NCBI GenBank assembly: GCA_001695595.3
Contig: MBPM02000045.1
Coordinates: 310,001-374,000 of the forward strand
Source: Plasmopara viticola
Lineage: Eukaryota; Oomycota; Peronosporomycetes; Peronosporales; Peronosporaceae
Direction of reading: 5' to 3'
DNA: 64,000 bases
Shown one piece after another: positions 1 through 12,569 of this stretch (position 1 is its first letter; the number at the start of each line of letters is the position of its first letter). The notes under the pieces were generated by a model that had not been told where the DNA came from, did no database searches, and saw only the letters and a list, made by a program, of their open reading frames with translations. A program made the position numbers and the translations under genes.

Positions 1-840
1 AGGGTGACCGCCACTATTACGTGGAAAGTATTCTCGAGCGACATGGTCACCAAGATCAATTTCCCTTTTTGTGAAGCGGAGGAGAAATTCTCATTCCGAG
101 ATTTATACGAGTATAAGGCCTCACTTCAACGAAATTGCCTAAACATCGTGTATGCTTTCAATAATCTTGACCAGCGCCTTCGGAGCAGCCACTAGAGACA
201 CCACGATTTAAGCTCATCTCGAGGTTCCTGTTGACAGCTGCTGAAGCTCTCGCGTCCAGCAGTGCTCACGGAAACATGATGCTGCGAATTGAATGTCACA
301 GATTGAAAGTCTACCGGCATTCGACGACGAGTTAAAGCCTATCAAAAGTTTGTCAAGGGTGCCCCTCCACTCGTCCATCGAATTTGTTTACGCTGGAGCA
401 ATACAAAAGTTTGGAGTATAGCTTCAGTGCTTTTGTACTCAACGCTCAAATCCCTTTCATCTTTCTTAAATAATGTATGGAGCTCAAGTACAGCGTGTAC
501 AATATCAAACGAGCCTTTACTCTTTTGAGCCAGTGCGTTAGTCCGCATGAGTAAATATCTACGGAGCCATCAAACCCTTTGAGCTCCGCGCACCTCATGC
601 TGAGCGTAAGACGAGGCCGCAGCCCTAATGCTACAGGCACCTATGGTATCCATCGCGGCTTTTAAGGCGATGACAGCCTTTTCATTGGTTAACAACTTAT
701 GGACTGCCCGAGAGACTTCAAAATTTGGCAAAATAATATTCCAAGTGACTGCGCCTCGTGCTCATATATCATCAAAAAAATTGATTGTGAAGAGATTTAG
801 CTCACTAACCACGAGCGTCTGATCGAAGAACAGCCATGTA
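1..840 (-). repeat. Family R2 repeat copy, inverted and decayed
   Basis: Read on the minus strand, this stretch matches by eye the repeat at 1450-3100 and its relatives at 35250-36620 and 52050-53238. The clearest shared block is a conceptual peptide with the core LSVEYKSTEAI (about 500-380), matching LSVEYTSIEAV near 52976-53015, followed in both by RWTSG. The end of the copy (about 290-200) matches about 2850-2930. No intact frame remains. The family could not be assigned to a transposon class. Confidence 0.5.
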
Positions 841-849
841 TTGCTTGAG

Positions 850-1450
850 ATTCGTAGTGAATGCAGTGGAGTTCGGAAAAATTTCCAGAAGCTAATTTAT
901 TAACTCCATTGAGTTTTGTGAAGAGGTACAAACGCACCGCTTAACAATTAGATATTGTCTTGTCAGTATAAGTACCTCTACTTCACTATACACTCCACAC
1001 GAAAGTGGTTAGAGTTCTGGCGGTCAAGAAGCGCCATAAAAAGCCATGTCTGACTCGCCCCATTTTTTCTTCGTGACAAGGGTAGGCTCGTGCGTGACCA
1101 ATTGTTTGCCTCTTTCGTGGTTTTTGCGACCCATGAGTAAAAGATGAAAAGTTTTGACCATGTAATACATCAAATCTCAAGTCTGCTCGACTGCCGCGCG
1201 TCTTTGCGCGAGGTATCCAGACTGCGTCGAAAAGTCGCCTTCTTTCATAGTGAGACTCAGGCACAGCCAGACTCTTAAGGCGAAAGCTTTAATTCAGCCC
1301 CACATACTTTTAACCATCGAAGTGAAGCTATCGTCCGCACAAACTCACTTTTTTAATATGATCGAGCGCGTTAGTAGCACTTCAAAAGGGCTCGGAAAAC
1401 ATCAGAGGGAGTCTTGGTTATTATAACGCCTCACTAGATGCCTCACAGTG
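850..1450. other. No recognisable gene
   Basis: Only short frames without recognisable domains are present, and no match to the repeat families elsewhere in the window was noticed. Confidence 0.4.
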
Positions 1451-3100
1451 GATGGTAGGGTGTGCTAAAAGCGTTTTTGGGAAGTAAATGTAATATTCTG
1501 GCTCAAGTTTCCGAATGTAAATGGTCCGATGGGACGATGTTTTATCTCATTCATGAATGTCAATCTCACCCTTTCGAGTAATCGGTTCAGTAAAAAGTGA
1601 TACAAGACATCAAAACAAATTTTGCTGAGAAAGAGCATGTGTCGGAGTATACCATTTCCATTTAAAGACAATTTTACGCACCTAACATCAAACGTGAGGC
1701 GTCTTTAAAGATAACATAATTAAGAGGGATTGTATGAGCCCTAAACTTCCCCCTTCATATAAAAGTGATGTTCAAGCGCTAGATTTTGTTAGCAAGGCGA
1801 GTTCGAGTAGCCATACGGCGGCTGAAAGCTCCACTTTACTGGTCGTAAGGCTGCAGGAATGATTACTCATGAAGCTGTGCGCTTTAAGCGGCCGATCGTG
1901 CCTTAAATTGATTATATAATGACGCGATATCCCGACGCAAATAGGAGACCTCGTGCAAAGACGCGCGACAATCATTCAGACTGTAAATTTTTAAATTACA
2001 TGGCCATACGATTCCACCTCTTTGTTAAAGGTCAGGGCCGCAGAATATAATCACGCAGGAGCTGATCTTCTCACAAGAGAGAGTAAGCCGAGACAGAAGT
2101 GGCCTCCTTCAGTGATCCTTGACCGCCAAGACAAGATTTACTTCCGTGTTGGAGTAAAAAGTGAAGTAGAGATACATCATGAATTGGCCAAAGTTATTGT
2201 CGGAAGTGGTGCGATATAATTTCCTCACAAAGTTCTTAAGAGTCCATGAACTACCTTTAGATAGTTTCCTCGAACGCCGCTGCTCTCACTTCGCACTAAG
2301 CGAACACCTTGGCTGTTATTCGATCGAGCACCTGTGACTAGTAAGCCTGAGATCACAATCAATATACTTGATGAGATTTGAAAGCACGAGGAGATGCCCC
2401 AATCAAGTAGATTTTGCTTGATTTTAAATTCACGAATTGATTGAAGGTGCATGGCCAACGAAGTGGCTGTGATCGTCTATGAGGCTACGAAGGGTGCCAT
2501 GGATCTTCATAGCATTGAGGCTACGGCCTCAACACCTGCTGAGCATGAAGTCTGCGCAGCTCAAAGGTCAGCTTGGAAGCTCAGACAAACGCAATCATTT
2601 AGCTGCCCGAGAGAGGTGAAGGTTATTTTCGGCATCGGAAGTCGTACCCGCTGTGCTTGAGCCTCATAGATTGTCTGAGTATGACGTATTGATCTTGAGC
2701 GTTAGCTACAGAAGTACTTCAGCTATACACTTTGCGACAGCTCAAACGAAGTCGATGTACGACCAGAACATACCTTTGGCAATAGTCGGATTAGCTGAAA
2801 CTCATGGTCGGCTGCCAGTATACTTTAATCCGTGTCCTAGAATTTACAACATCGTGTTTCCGTGAGCATAGTTGAGTGCAGATGCTTCATTTGCAGTCAA
2901 CAGGAACCTTGAGATGAGTTAAATTTAAGGCATTATAAGTAGTGTGAAGTTTCAAAGATTAGTTTGATTAGAAGAATTAAAAATGTTAAAGCAATCTTGC
3001 TAAGTGAGAACTTCATCGACTATAGGATTCCTTTGGCGGCCGCGTCGCGCAAGAATACTTATCAGGTAAAAGTGGCAATTAATGTTTAACCATGGAGAGG
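1450..3100 (+). repeat. Family R2 repeat copy
   Basis: This is the longest direct copy of an unassigned repeat family. It shares landmark blocks with 35250-36620 and 52050-53238: a block around GCAAAGACGCGC (near 1955, 35598 and 52267), and a block that begins AACGAAGTGGCTGTGATCG near 2457 with counterparts near 36096 and 52783. Short frames remain, for example EVAVIVYEATKGAMDLHSIE at about 2457-2516, but stops and shifts interrupt any long protein. It may be a decayed retroelement, but no reverse transcriptase, integrase or protease motif was recognised. Confidence 0.5.
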
Positions 3101-5371
3101 AGAAGAAAACAGCCCTCCAGCATCATATGGCACACTGCATACTCTTTGCGATGAAGTTGCCCGCGATTGACATCTGACGGATGCAAGCCAAAAGCTAATG
3201 ATTGTCACGCCGACTATCTCAGCTGTTTTTGTCAATAGGCGCTGGGTGCCCCAGCTTCGAGATTTTGGGGCTTTCCAAACCGATTCTGATGCCAGTCGCA
3301 TCTCTCCGCGAGCAAATTGTTTGACTCGATCCCCTTGAGACAAATACTGTGATCCTTCGTGCACAAAAACCGTTATTCGCTTAAGTGATGGTTCGGCCTA
3401 CCGCGGCTGTCCCCGCAAATGACCCAGTGCCAGCACTTTCGTGTTAATCCAGTTTACATAGTGGCCAGGTTAAGTCCAATAGAACCTTAAGTGTACTTGC
3501 ATCCCGTTGATAGTACTAAACATGTACGCTAAGATCCAATGAAGCACAGCCATATTCTTGTCTCAGGGACAGCTTAAACTACATTCGTAAAAATGTTTCA
3601 AGCCTTTAGCAATAACAAATATTCTGCTTTCTGATCAAACAACTCTTGTCATCGCTTTTGGTCAATACACTCCTGTCGAGCATTGTTCCTTCCAGCAATT
3701 CTATCATGCACGTGTCCCAAGAAAGTCTTCAATTTGATTATGCACTACGAACATCAGGAAGCCGCTCGGCTATATCTGTCGTAGCCACAATGTGTTGGGG
3801 TGAATTAATTGCAAGCATTACCTATCTCACCCACGTCGATAACTCGTCCAAGTGATTTATCAAATATGCTCTTCAGATCTATTTCCTAAAGCTACGCTTA
3901 TGTTATCTCACGCCAACGCGCCACATTTTACATTCGATCCAGACAAGGTCGTAGCTGTAACTAGAGCTAGCTCATCGACTGGGCAACGACATATGCATGG
4001 GCAAGAACATTTTGTCTCCTCGGCGTGAACTTCATGTCAAACTCTACTCTGGAAAATTCGTCGAACTCAAACGGAACAATCCTTGAAGAATTATAACAGG
4101 CTTGTCTAGCCTTCGGCCATTCCATCAAAAAAGAAACGCCCCAAGGTATCGAAGAGACACTACTTGTCGTATTCGCCTTCTCATGATCAAGTATTGACAC
4201 ATTGACGTCTCTCTGTACATTAGAAAATAAGAAGAGATCGCTTACGACATAGTAGTAAAATCGATAATATGGCTACCACGTATATTTCTTCACACGTTGC
4301 AACGCGCTTTTGCATAAAGCTTGACGTACAATAATTGCTTGAACTAAAGATTTAACTTTGTTTTCTGCAAACAACATGTCTTAGAATAATTTAATTGACT
4401 GAAGCGCACTAACTTTGTTCTTAACAATTTATATACAGAGATAATCTACCTATAGGACAGAATAAATGAAAAATTTGCTACGGCATGATATCGTACCACA
4501 CGTCAATCGGAATGCTACAATGCTTAATTATTCGTACGAGTCTTGGCATTACAAATGCCGTACAAAATCTGTATAAATTTACAGCTGGACGGATATTGAA
4601 TTAGTTTTAAGAGCAAGATGCAAACGAGTGTGACAATTGATTCATGTAAGTCAAATTTGTGGCTTTAAGAAGGCGAGTAGAAGATTGACATCTAAAAAAC
4701 TCAGAAAATTAGCTTTGAGCAAAGTGTTGCAGAATCACATAATGACAATAAGAGCACGATTAACATTATGCAGGTGATTTTGGTGGAGTGAGGCACTACG
4801 CAAAGAATAGCAAAGCAATTGTGGTACTGGTAACGGAAAACTAAGACAGCGATTGAATGCAATCCGGTGACACAGGAAGAAGTAAGGCGTGATATGCCCG
4901 TTTCGACATCACGACAGGATCTGCTACTAGGCTAGACTGCAGCACAGTCGATGCGACTCAAACATAATACTTCCATTGCGAACGTGCAAATTATCGTCCG
5001 CGGCGATACATAAAACGGCTTTGAATGTGAAGCTCATGTTTCTATACTACTATACCAGTAATATACACATTTTGGATATGGTGCAACTGTTGCTAGTCAA
5101 ACTTGCTACAGCAAGGCTTGTTTAGCATTTAGCCAACTGGACGATGCTAACGTTTCTTTTTCTTCTAATTTATATTAGTCACTTTGCTGTTTGAGGCACT
5201 GTGAAAGCGAATGGTGTGGAGAACACATCACCCACTTAGACATTAGAGAAAAAAATATATTGTGCACTTGATGTCTATCAAATTGAGTACAAATACAGAA
5301 TGCACCAAGTGAAGTTCGCCAAAAGCGTTTATGCGACGAGATTCTCCTCGTGTGTGTTAGACTAGTCGTCG
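3100..5371 (-). repeat. Shared 3' flank of effector unit (copy 1)
   Basis: This sequence lies directly downstream of the effector at 5372-7026. It aligns by eye with the regions downstream of the effectors at 28487 and 39071. Shared landmarks are ACATGTACGCTAAG (about 3520, 23483 and 37127), a block rich in CTCATCGACTGGGCAACG (about 3971; relative near 37518), and CGGCATGATATCGTACCA (about 4480; also 27387 and, slightly changed, 38180). No coding capacity is evident. The conservation indicates that the effector was duplicated together with its downstream sequence. Confidence 0.6.
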
Positions 5372-7026
5372 TCACTTGAGCTGCCTAGCTTGCGACGTAC
5401 GTAAACTACGACTATGAGCGAATCTCTTTTGCTTCAGCATTTCGGCAATGATCATAGTGCTTGTGTGCTTGTCCAGTTTTGATACTCTACGCACCATGGC
5501 AAGAAGCAATTTGGGATCATCGTAGTGTTTTTTCACGACTCGCACGATTGGTTTTGCACTTGAACCCGGGCCATAGTGTTCGAGGACATATGAATGCCAG
5601 ACACTCAACGCCGGGTGCGCAAAAAGTTTGTCACCAGCGCGATGTAGCTGAAAACGTTGGAAAGCAGCATCTTCGTCAATACCCTCCATTTGCCATTTTT
5701 TGAAAAGTGCCTTTCGCACTCTGTAAAGACGAATTGCCATGTTTGGGTCTCCCATCTCTATGACTAGCATGCTCGCTAATTGTTCGAAAGACAATTGTTT
5801 CTGCAATGCCACGAGTAATTTGGCATCGTCAGCGTGTTGTCGCGATTCGAACGCAAACCACGTCTCTAACAGTGGACTCTTCTCAATGTCCTCAGCTTTC
5901 ATTTTTTTCACTTCGAGCCCAAGAATGTTAAGCACATCGTCTGCCTTCTTTTTATGCTCCTCCCACTTTGTAAGCAACTTTTCTAATCCGTCTGTAGCCA
6001 ATTTACGCGTGCTCTCGTCTTTTTGCGCTGCCGCAATGACGGTAGCAAGGGCCTTGTCTTTTACTCCACGCTGGTCCAACAGGTCATTTATCATGCCGGT
6101 CACCAATTTCTCGTAATCACTTTGCGACAACGACCGTTTGGCGTAAGAAAGCCAGATGCTGACAGCTGAAGATTCTCCAACGGCATTATCTTTGAAAATA
6201 GACTCTACGTAATCGAGTGAGCCCTTTGGCCCTTTCGAGGCTATGTCCCGAAACAGCGCGTTCATTACCCCGCCACCAACCTTATCTTCGCGGAGATCAA
6301 CATTCGTAGCTCCTAGCATTTCAGCCAAGCGAGCAACGCCAAATTTTTGCTCGAGCATACGATACAAGTCATCGTAAATTGGCTGATCGTCTAAATTATT
6401 TGTTCGTGAAAGCTGACGAACAAACGAGACATAAGTCTCCAAGAGCGGGTTCTTGAGAACGTTGTCCCTATCGACATCAAGTTTCAAGGCACGAAAGACA
6501 TCAAGCGCTTCCTTGTTTTCGATCCAATCTTTCATTTGGAGGTCGTAATAATTTTCAGCTACAGCTTTTGTCTTTGGGGATGCCAAACCATCAAGTACAA
6601 ACGTAGCCAGCTCATAGTCGTTAAAGTGTTTCTTCAGCTCTTGAAACAAGGCCATATAGGTCGTTGGAGAGTCTTTGTAGGTGCCAAGGACACCGCTAGC
6701 CCACCTTCGGTACTGCTTACTTGCGAATAAGTTTTTCTTTACAGATTCCACGTGAAAATTTTCGAAAAAGTAACTGATCGCTTTCTCTTTGTCACGAGAG
6801 AACCTCAAACGCAGACTAGGAGCCAACTTCTCCACTTCCCATGCAACCTTCGCGGCGAAGTATTCAACATTTTTTCCTCATTGCGGTCGGCTCGAGAATT
6901 CGCTGCTGACAAGCTCCTCATGTAACTCTGAGCTTGGCCATCCACCGCAATCACTGTATAGGTACGAACCACGAGCGCAAAACCCGATAGCAACATGAAA
7001 CGGCGCAAAAGTCTAGGTTGAAGCAT
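5372..7026 (-). pseudogene. WY-domain secreted effector, one N-terminal frameshift
   Basis: This is a relative of the intact effector at 39071-40663. The ATG at 7026-7024 opens a frame with a basic start and hydrophobic core (RRFMLLSGFALVV), then RSLS and NEEK where relatives have RSLS and EER. The body (to 5372) continues in another frame as AKVAWEVEKLAPSLRLRFS, so the reading frame changes at about 6862-6876, beside a run of six T on the plus strand; one extra base there would join the two. The body has WY/LWY modules: PLLETYVSF, SAVSIWLSYAK, SPLLETWFAFESRQ and HPALSVWHSYV. Such proteins act inside host plant cells, the WY fold being a target-binding scaffold. Its C-terminus is about 18 residues longer than those of relatives. 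A homopolymer assembly error is a fair alternative to true inactivation, since the remaining 1.5 kb has no stop. Confidence 0.85.
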
Positions 7027-7040
7027 CGCTTTAGGAGTAT

Positions 7041-7054
7041 AAATTGATTAATGA
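7041..7054 (-). promoter_or_regulatory. Initiator-like element of the 7026 effector
   Basis: On the minus strand this reads TCATTAATCAATTT, close to the oomycete initiator consensus TCATTYYNCAWTTT (the two Y positions differ). It lies 15-28 bases before the ATG, as expected for the short leaders of oomycete genes, and is well conserved at the 40663 effector. Confidence 0.45.
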
Positions 7055-8580
7055 CAAATTGCATAGGATCACTATCTAGCTACATACACATGCGGTGGAA
7101 TATACGTGTTGCGATCAGATGCGATTAGTTAGGTTCGACAATGCAGTACCTTCAATCGCGAGATTAAATGTTTTTTCGCATCTCGTTCTTCTAGTATTCC
7201 GGAATGAAGTACGATAAGTTTAAGCAGCGCAACTCTTGATCCATGCAAGCATAGCCCCAACATTTTGAAGCAGCACTAGCAGCAGAAAATGACTTGACGA
7301 AGAATTAAAATCTCGAGAGGTTTTGGAACTATGATATAGAATCAGTGCGTATATGTTGTATGCAGCTGACCGATCGTATGGTATATATCCAGAGCATCAG
7401 AAAGAGGCAGTTTTGATCTGCAGATCTGAAATACGTAGAATTTTAAATGCTAAAGCGTAAGTTAAACACGGCAAATACTTTTCTAACAATATGGCGTCCG
7501 TAGGAACTAATTCATCATGCATCTCTACGACAGAGCTTTGCCAATTTGTACCGCATTCGTAATTTATTGAGAAGTGTCCTAATTTTAAGGGTGTGACCGC
7601 ACACTAATCAGTTTCTTCCCTTTTTTCAAAGTAGTTCAATCAAGGAATGTTCAAGCTCATATATTTGCGTTGCTATCGGGTATCACGCTGCTGACAGACC
7701 CTAATATTGTCATGAAGGTGGTGGTGGGGGTGTACAAGAACAGATAGCTTGCTAATAGAGGATTTACATACTAAGAGATATAAGCGGCGACATTTGCTGC
7801 AAATTGACGCCGCCAAGGTAAAAGAAAAAAAATCGAAGTGACGCGCTTCTCAGCGTGCTAAGTATTGTGCATTCAAAAGCCTATTTTGTGCATGTTGTGG
7901 GCGAAGCGAATAGCTATGGCGCCGCTGCTGATAAATAACTATGAAGCCGGGGTGCAAAGCACCATGCAGCGTATGTATCAGCATTGCTAGCTCACAACAA
8001 TCTCATAATCCGAGATACAGGTGACGCCACTTTATTGACTGTCTTATCATCGCTACTTGTTTTTTTCTGTGCTAAACCTTGCTGATTGTTGTAAGACTTG
8101 TATAGATACGTGTAATAAAGTGAATATTTATAAAAACGTCCTCAACTTTCGGCTTTCACTTTACTATTTTCGCAAGAAAACAGCAACACGCTTGCACGAG
8201 GCATAAATAGTCACTGTGGTATGGTACCAAGTTGCCTTTCCAGCATCTGTTTTAACAAAAAACATCGGTCGCGTAGATCACGTGAGTAAACTTGCTTCGC
8301 CGTTTCGCGGCAACACACCGCATGGCCTTTTTGTTATGTATTGGCACGACTGGTACCGAAATTGCTCTTCGATTCAAGACCAGGCAAAACACGAGTATAA
8401 GACAAAAAGATTAAAAAAGCGTCTTGCTCAAACATAAAGTTGAGCTTTTATCCAAAAAAAAGTCGAAGCAAAACTAATCGGTTTTTACAGCGATTAACAT
8501 ATTGTAAAGGATTTGAAGCCCCTACATTAATTGCGGTATCAAATTATCAATAACAAGGACCACAAGCAAGAAATCCTACT
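7055..8580 (-). repeat. Shared 5' flank of effector unit (copy 1)
   Basis: The upstream region of the 5372-7026 effector matches those of the effectors at 40663 and 61564, and lies inverted before 43385 and 59357. Landmarks are GTGTGACCGCAC near 7590 (41279), a block around TGGCGCCGCTGCTGA near 7917 (41600, 48028), and TTATTGACTGTCTTATC near 8032 (41708, 63652). It has no gene. It probably carries the promoter and distal regulatory sequence, but nothing beyond the initiator can be assigned. Confidence 0.6.
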
Positions 8581-8589
8581 TAATCAACC

Positions 8590-11500
8590 CAAAGCATGTT
8601 GCGCAATTTCGATCCCTACGACCAAGGATAGCGAACAGTTCTTTACCAAACAATCATATATCTTTTTGCTAGCCTCCTCTGTGCAAGGTGCTTTATGACT
8701 TCCTAACACCTGGCTGCTTTATGTACTTGTTCTCACGCCTTCATTGGTGGATTAAACACCTTAACTCTTCCAAAGGATCCAGGGTTAAGCGAACACCTAC
8801 CCGCGATCGTCGGATGCGACGTTAATGGTGCTCGGAAAGCTTGCTGGCTTCTATGGGCCTACTAAGGAGGATGCATTTGCAATCCTCCCTGCCGTTAAGC
8901 AGCTGAGACGCTTAATGGCCTTCGGCTTTCCAAGCAATATGCATATTTTAGCAGCACAGATTCGGTAGCTACGGCTAAAATGTTTACTGTGGGGTATACG
9001 CAGTGAAGCTTAAGTTTTTCATTGCGAAAGGGTCGAAATGCCAAAACCTTATTTACTGTAATTGGGAAAGAGATGGTCGAAGGCGGCCTCAATCACGGAT
9101 TATCAGGTGTGTGCTTACCCGTTAATTCACTTCATCGGAGGATTACTGACCCGGAGGTAGACAAACGAGCGTTGATAACAATGTTTTATCCGGGTATTAT
9201 AATGCTCTACCATCATTTCGATTCTTTTTCGGTATGCAAGGGGTGGACGCGCGCTTTTGATGTATTCATGAATCAAAAGAGTTGACAGCCTTCAACACTA
9301 ACGCACCATTTCCTGAACAAACCCAAGTTTGTATGCTAATAGACGGCTTAAAGGCAGGCTTGCCTTGCACTTAGCCCTCTTGAGTGCAGAAACTGATAAT
9401 GAAATATTGCTCTTCGAAAAATAGTTGAGTCACAGATAGACTTCCTTCGTTGGATACCGTGGATATACAGCTCGTCTTCCTACAAAACTACGGTCAGTTT
9501 CCGAGAATATTTGTTCTCGAGTAATGCAACAGCTGCTGTTCTGGCTACGATAAGCAAGGTCATATGGTCTGTACCTAGCCCAAAAAAGTGATCATTTGGC
9601 TTACATAAGAATTTGATAGGGTCGCCGTCCAAAGGTTCGCCCGCAAAGCCAGTATACTGCTGATCTTTAGTAAAGGCGAGGTGCCCATCTGAAGAAGAGC
9701 TAAGACCTCGTGATGTGCGTAAGGCTGATACACACCATTAGAAATGGACCCTGATTGTTTGACAGATTTCGAAAAAGATACAAGCGTAAGCTTCTGATTG
9801 AAACGCACATATGCTAGATTATCAAATTCCAGGCTTGGTAGATTGCGAAATTTTGCGTGGCAACAAAAAACAGCGGTCAGACAAATCAGATTATCTAATG
9901 TTCGAAGAGGGGTCCACAGAACAAGTTAATTTCGGTCTGACCGCTTAACTCTTCAACTGTTAGAGCAAGAATAGACCAAGTCTTTCTTGCCTAGAACATG
10001 GACAAGTACGACTTGTCGTGTGCATGCCGTGGTTAAAAGCACGAGCTCTGAATTGATTATTGGGCTGAAGCTATAAGCACTAGCCGCCCGATCTCGCGCA
10101 CCATAGGTTTAGTGCTTTTCCTTTCACTCCTATTGTACGCACAACTTCTTCAAAGAAAGGTCAATGCAGTTACACGCTCTTGATACTACTGATAATGTTC
10201 CAAGAGTTGACACGACGCCGTCTTCGAGGTCTTTTTTAGCGGGTAACTCACTTTTGCTGGCAGCATTGGCTACCTTAGTCTCTTACAGTAACATCACAAA
10301 GCAGGCAGCATAGCTTCGGGCGGATAACAACATAGCACCACCATTTTGGAGAATCAAATTTCTCAAAGCCGAAAGGAGAGGTCCACAACTCAGTGTTAAG
10401 CACAGATCCACAGGTGGGTAAGTCAGTACTACAAACACCGTGTAAAATTGACTCACTATAAATTTAATAACAAATTGAATTTCGAAATCAACTTCTGACT
10501 GTCATGAGTAACCTCGTGATTAACAAGGACAACGCACAATAATCAAAAACAACTCACCTTGTTCGTGTTTTACGGCAGGTGCGCTTTATTGTAAGACGCT
10601 GTCTGAACATCAAGAGCTATTGAAGATTGTATTTACCGAGCTCTTGGCCAAAGTAAAGACCGGAAATTCTCTCAGAGACCGTATTTTAAAATGAAAACTT
10701 GTCATGAAAAGATAAATACATCCGTCGGTTTGAACAAAGATTGTTTGGTCAGCATTATAGAAAAAGTACATTGCGGCTTAGCGAATATGAAATAAAGGAT
10801 CATAAGAATTTGGCATCTCATTTACTTAAAAATGGAGTCTATGGACCCAACATCATCCCTTTATCGGATTGAAAAGTGAGACGCGAGATTGGTCTCGTGC
10901 TATGCGCGAAGCACTGTGTCACCAGGCAATAGCCAATTTTGCCTTTTTCGCTTAAATAGGGGAGAATGGTATGGTGCCGAAGTCAATATTCTCGAGCTTA
11001 AGACCTACTTTTTGTGTTCATTGCTGAACTAAAATGATGGCTAGTTAATGTTTGTCATGAGCTGATCAGCTCAACGGTGCCTGACTAAACGCCTATTCCA
11101 AAAATAGGCGTGCGTTCCGATAGCACGTTTAGGAGCACATTATATTTAATACTTTGAAGTCTGGACAAAAGATTTGTCACAGTGGTACTTGGATTCCACA
11201 AAGCTAATGAACGCCCGTGAGACGTATATTATTTTGTGACACAGCTATATTACAGCCCTTTGCTCGAAGACAATACCTTGTGCATAGCCGTTCTGACGGA
11301 AATCAGTCGGCTCGGTAAACTTGTGTTGACAAGGCAAGGAAAGATGTTTAGCTTTCCGAGAATTAATAAATTCATTACCTACGTCGACAGCGAGTCCATG
11401 TGGTATAGAAAATAAAGCCCTCGAATGCTTTGGAATTAGCCATTGGACACAGACAGAGTGAAAGTTAGTTCGTCTTGTCCAGCGCAGCAAAAAAAAAGTT

Positions 11501-12120
11501 TTAGGGTGTGGCTGGTATACTCTTGAGTACACGGCTCGTAAATACTTTTCAGACCTTATTCACGATTAACGAGTGGTGTTGGGAGTGCTGGTACTAGTCT
11601 GCTTTTTGATAGCTCAAAGATAGTCTTCAGTAAGCATCATGTCTAGCTTTGCCGATCCACCAAGCGTCTTTTGCGACGATTCTGATTACATCATCAGTTG
11701 CGCGCCACTGCGACTTGATAAGGATGGTTGGAACTAAGTATCGTGGTTATGTCCAGCCTGTCAAATGTAGATATTCGCTCTTGACAAGGAGTTGCTTGTC
11801 ATAAAGTAGGCAGTGGTACAATTCTGAGGGCATCTTTTAGAATCTAAGCTCTTTGACGTCTATTTAGGCCACACATTCCTGGAGAGGGCGGTAAATTACG
11901 TCATCGTGCTTCGAAGAAATGGCAAGTTGACTTTCATTCTTCGCGAGTTTCAACTACCAACTCAAATATTAGTCGGGAGAATGCAATGTGCTTACTGGCA
12001 CGCTTTTGCTGAGTTCAGACTATGAGATGGTCCATATCAGCAGTATTGAAAGTTTTATTCAGGTGGATTCTTAATGTATATAGAACATAGCCTTCTTCAT
12101 GCCAATTATGCGATTACTTG
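8590..12120 (+). mobile_element. Ty3/gypsy retrotransposon relic A
   Basis: This degenerate copy is collinear with relic C at 48190-51722. The gag-like part is around 8815-8915 and 9060-9115 (relatives at 48430-48530 and 34260-34020). A protease-like segment near 9998-10025 reads MDKYDL, matching DKYDLILCMP in relic C, where gypsy elements have their retropepsin-RT linker. Matches continue at 10450-10660, 10915-10945 and 12000-12065. No domain is intact. The assignment rests mainly on relic C, which has a recognisable integrase. Confidence 0.55.
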
Positions 12121-12560
12121 TCGTAGCCAAAGGTGTTAAAACGCACTTAGGTTAAGATCCGTACTCATTTTTTGACAAATGTCCTCCCATTTCTCCCACT
12201 TTCGATATTTCCCGATCTATACTTGTGCCTCTCCCCTTTTCGTGCATCAATCACCTCTTTCAGTTTATTGCGGTTTGCACTTCAGCATGATTCTTGTCGC
12301 TACATCTACTTTTTCGGCTCAAGTCTTCATGCGTTAGGATATATTTTTTTCAATTTAGATTTTACTTAAGCCAACGTAGACATTTTTAAGAACAAAAAAG
12401 TACGCATTCTTCCAATATGCATCATTGCGTTTTTCTCGAATTCCCTGTTTGATTTGCGGTGGCGATTCCAGTCGATAATCGCGAATAAAATTAAAATCAA
12501 ACTTTATGGACATTGTACTGACTAAAAATGTGGTCTGTGAGGTGCACGCTTTGTTTCAAT
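12120..12560. other. AT-rich stretch, no recognisable gene
   Basis: A 65-codon open frame (12172-12369) of hydrophobic, low-complexity composition is the only open reading. It has no recognisable domain and is most likely chance. Confidence 0.35.
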
Positions 12561-12569
12561 ACAACCAAT

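Noticed and set aside
5175..5375. 66-codon frame overlapping the end of the 5372-7026 effector
   Set aside because: It lies in the shared 3' flank, is not kept in the other copies of that flank and has no domain.
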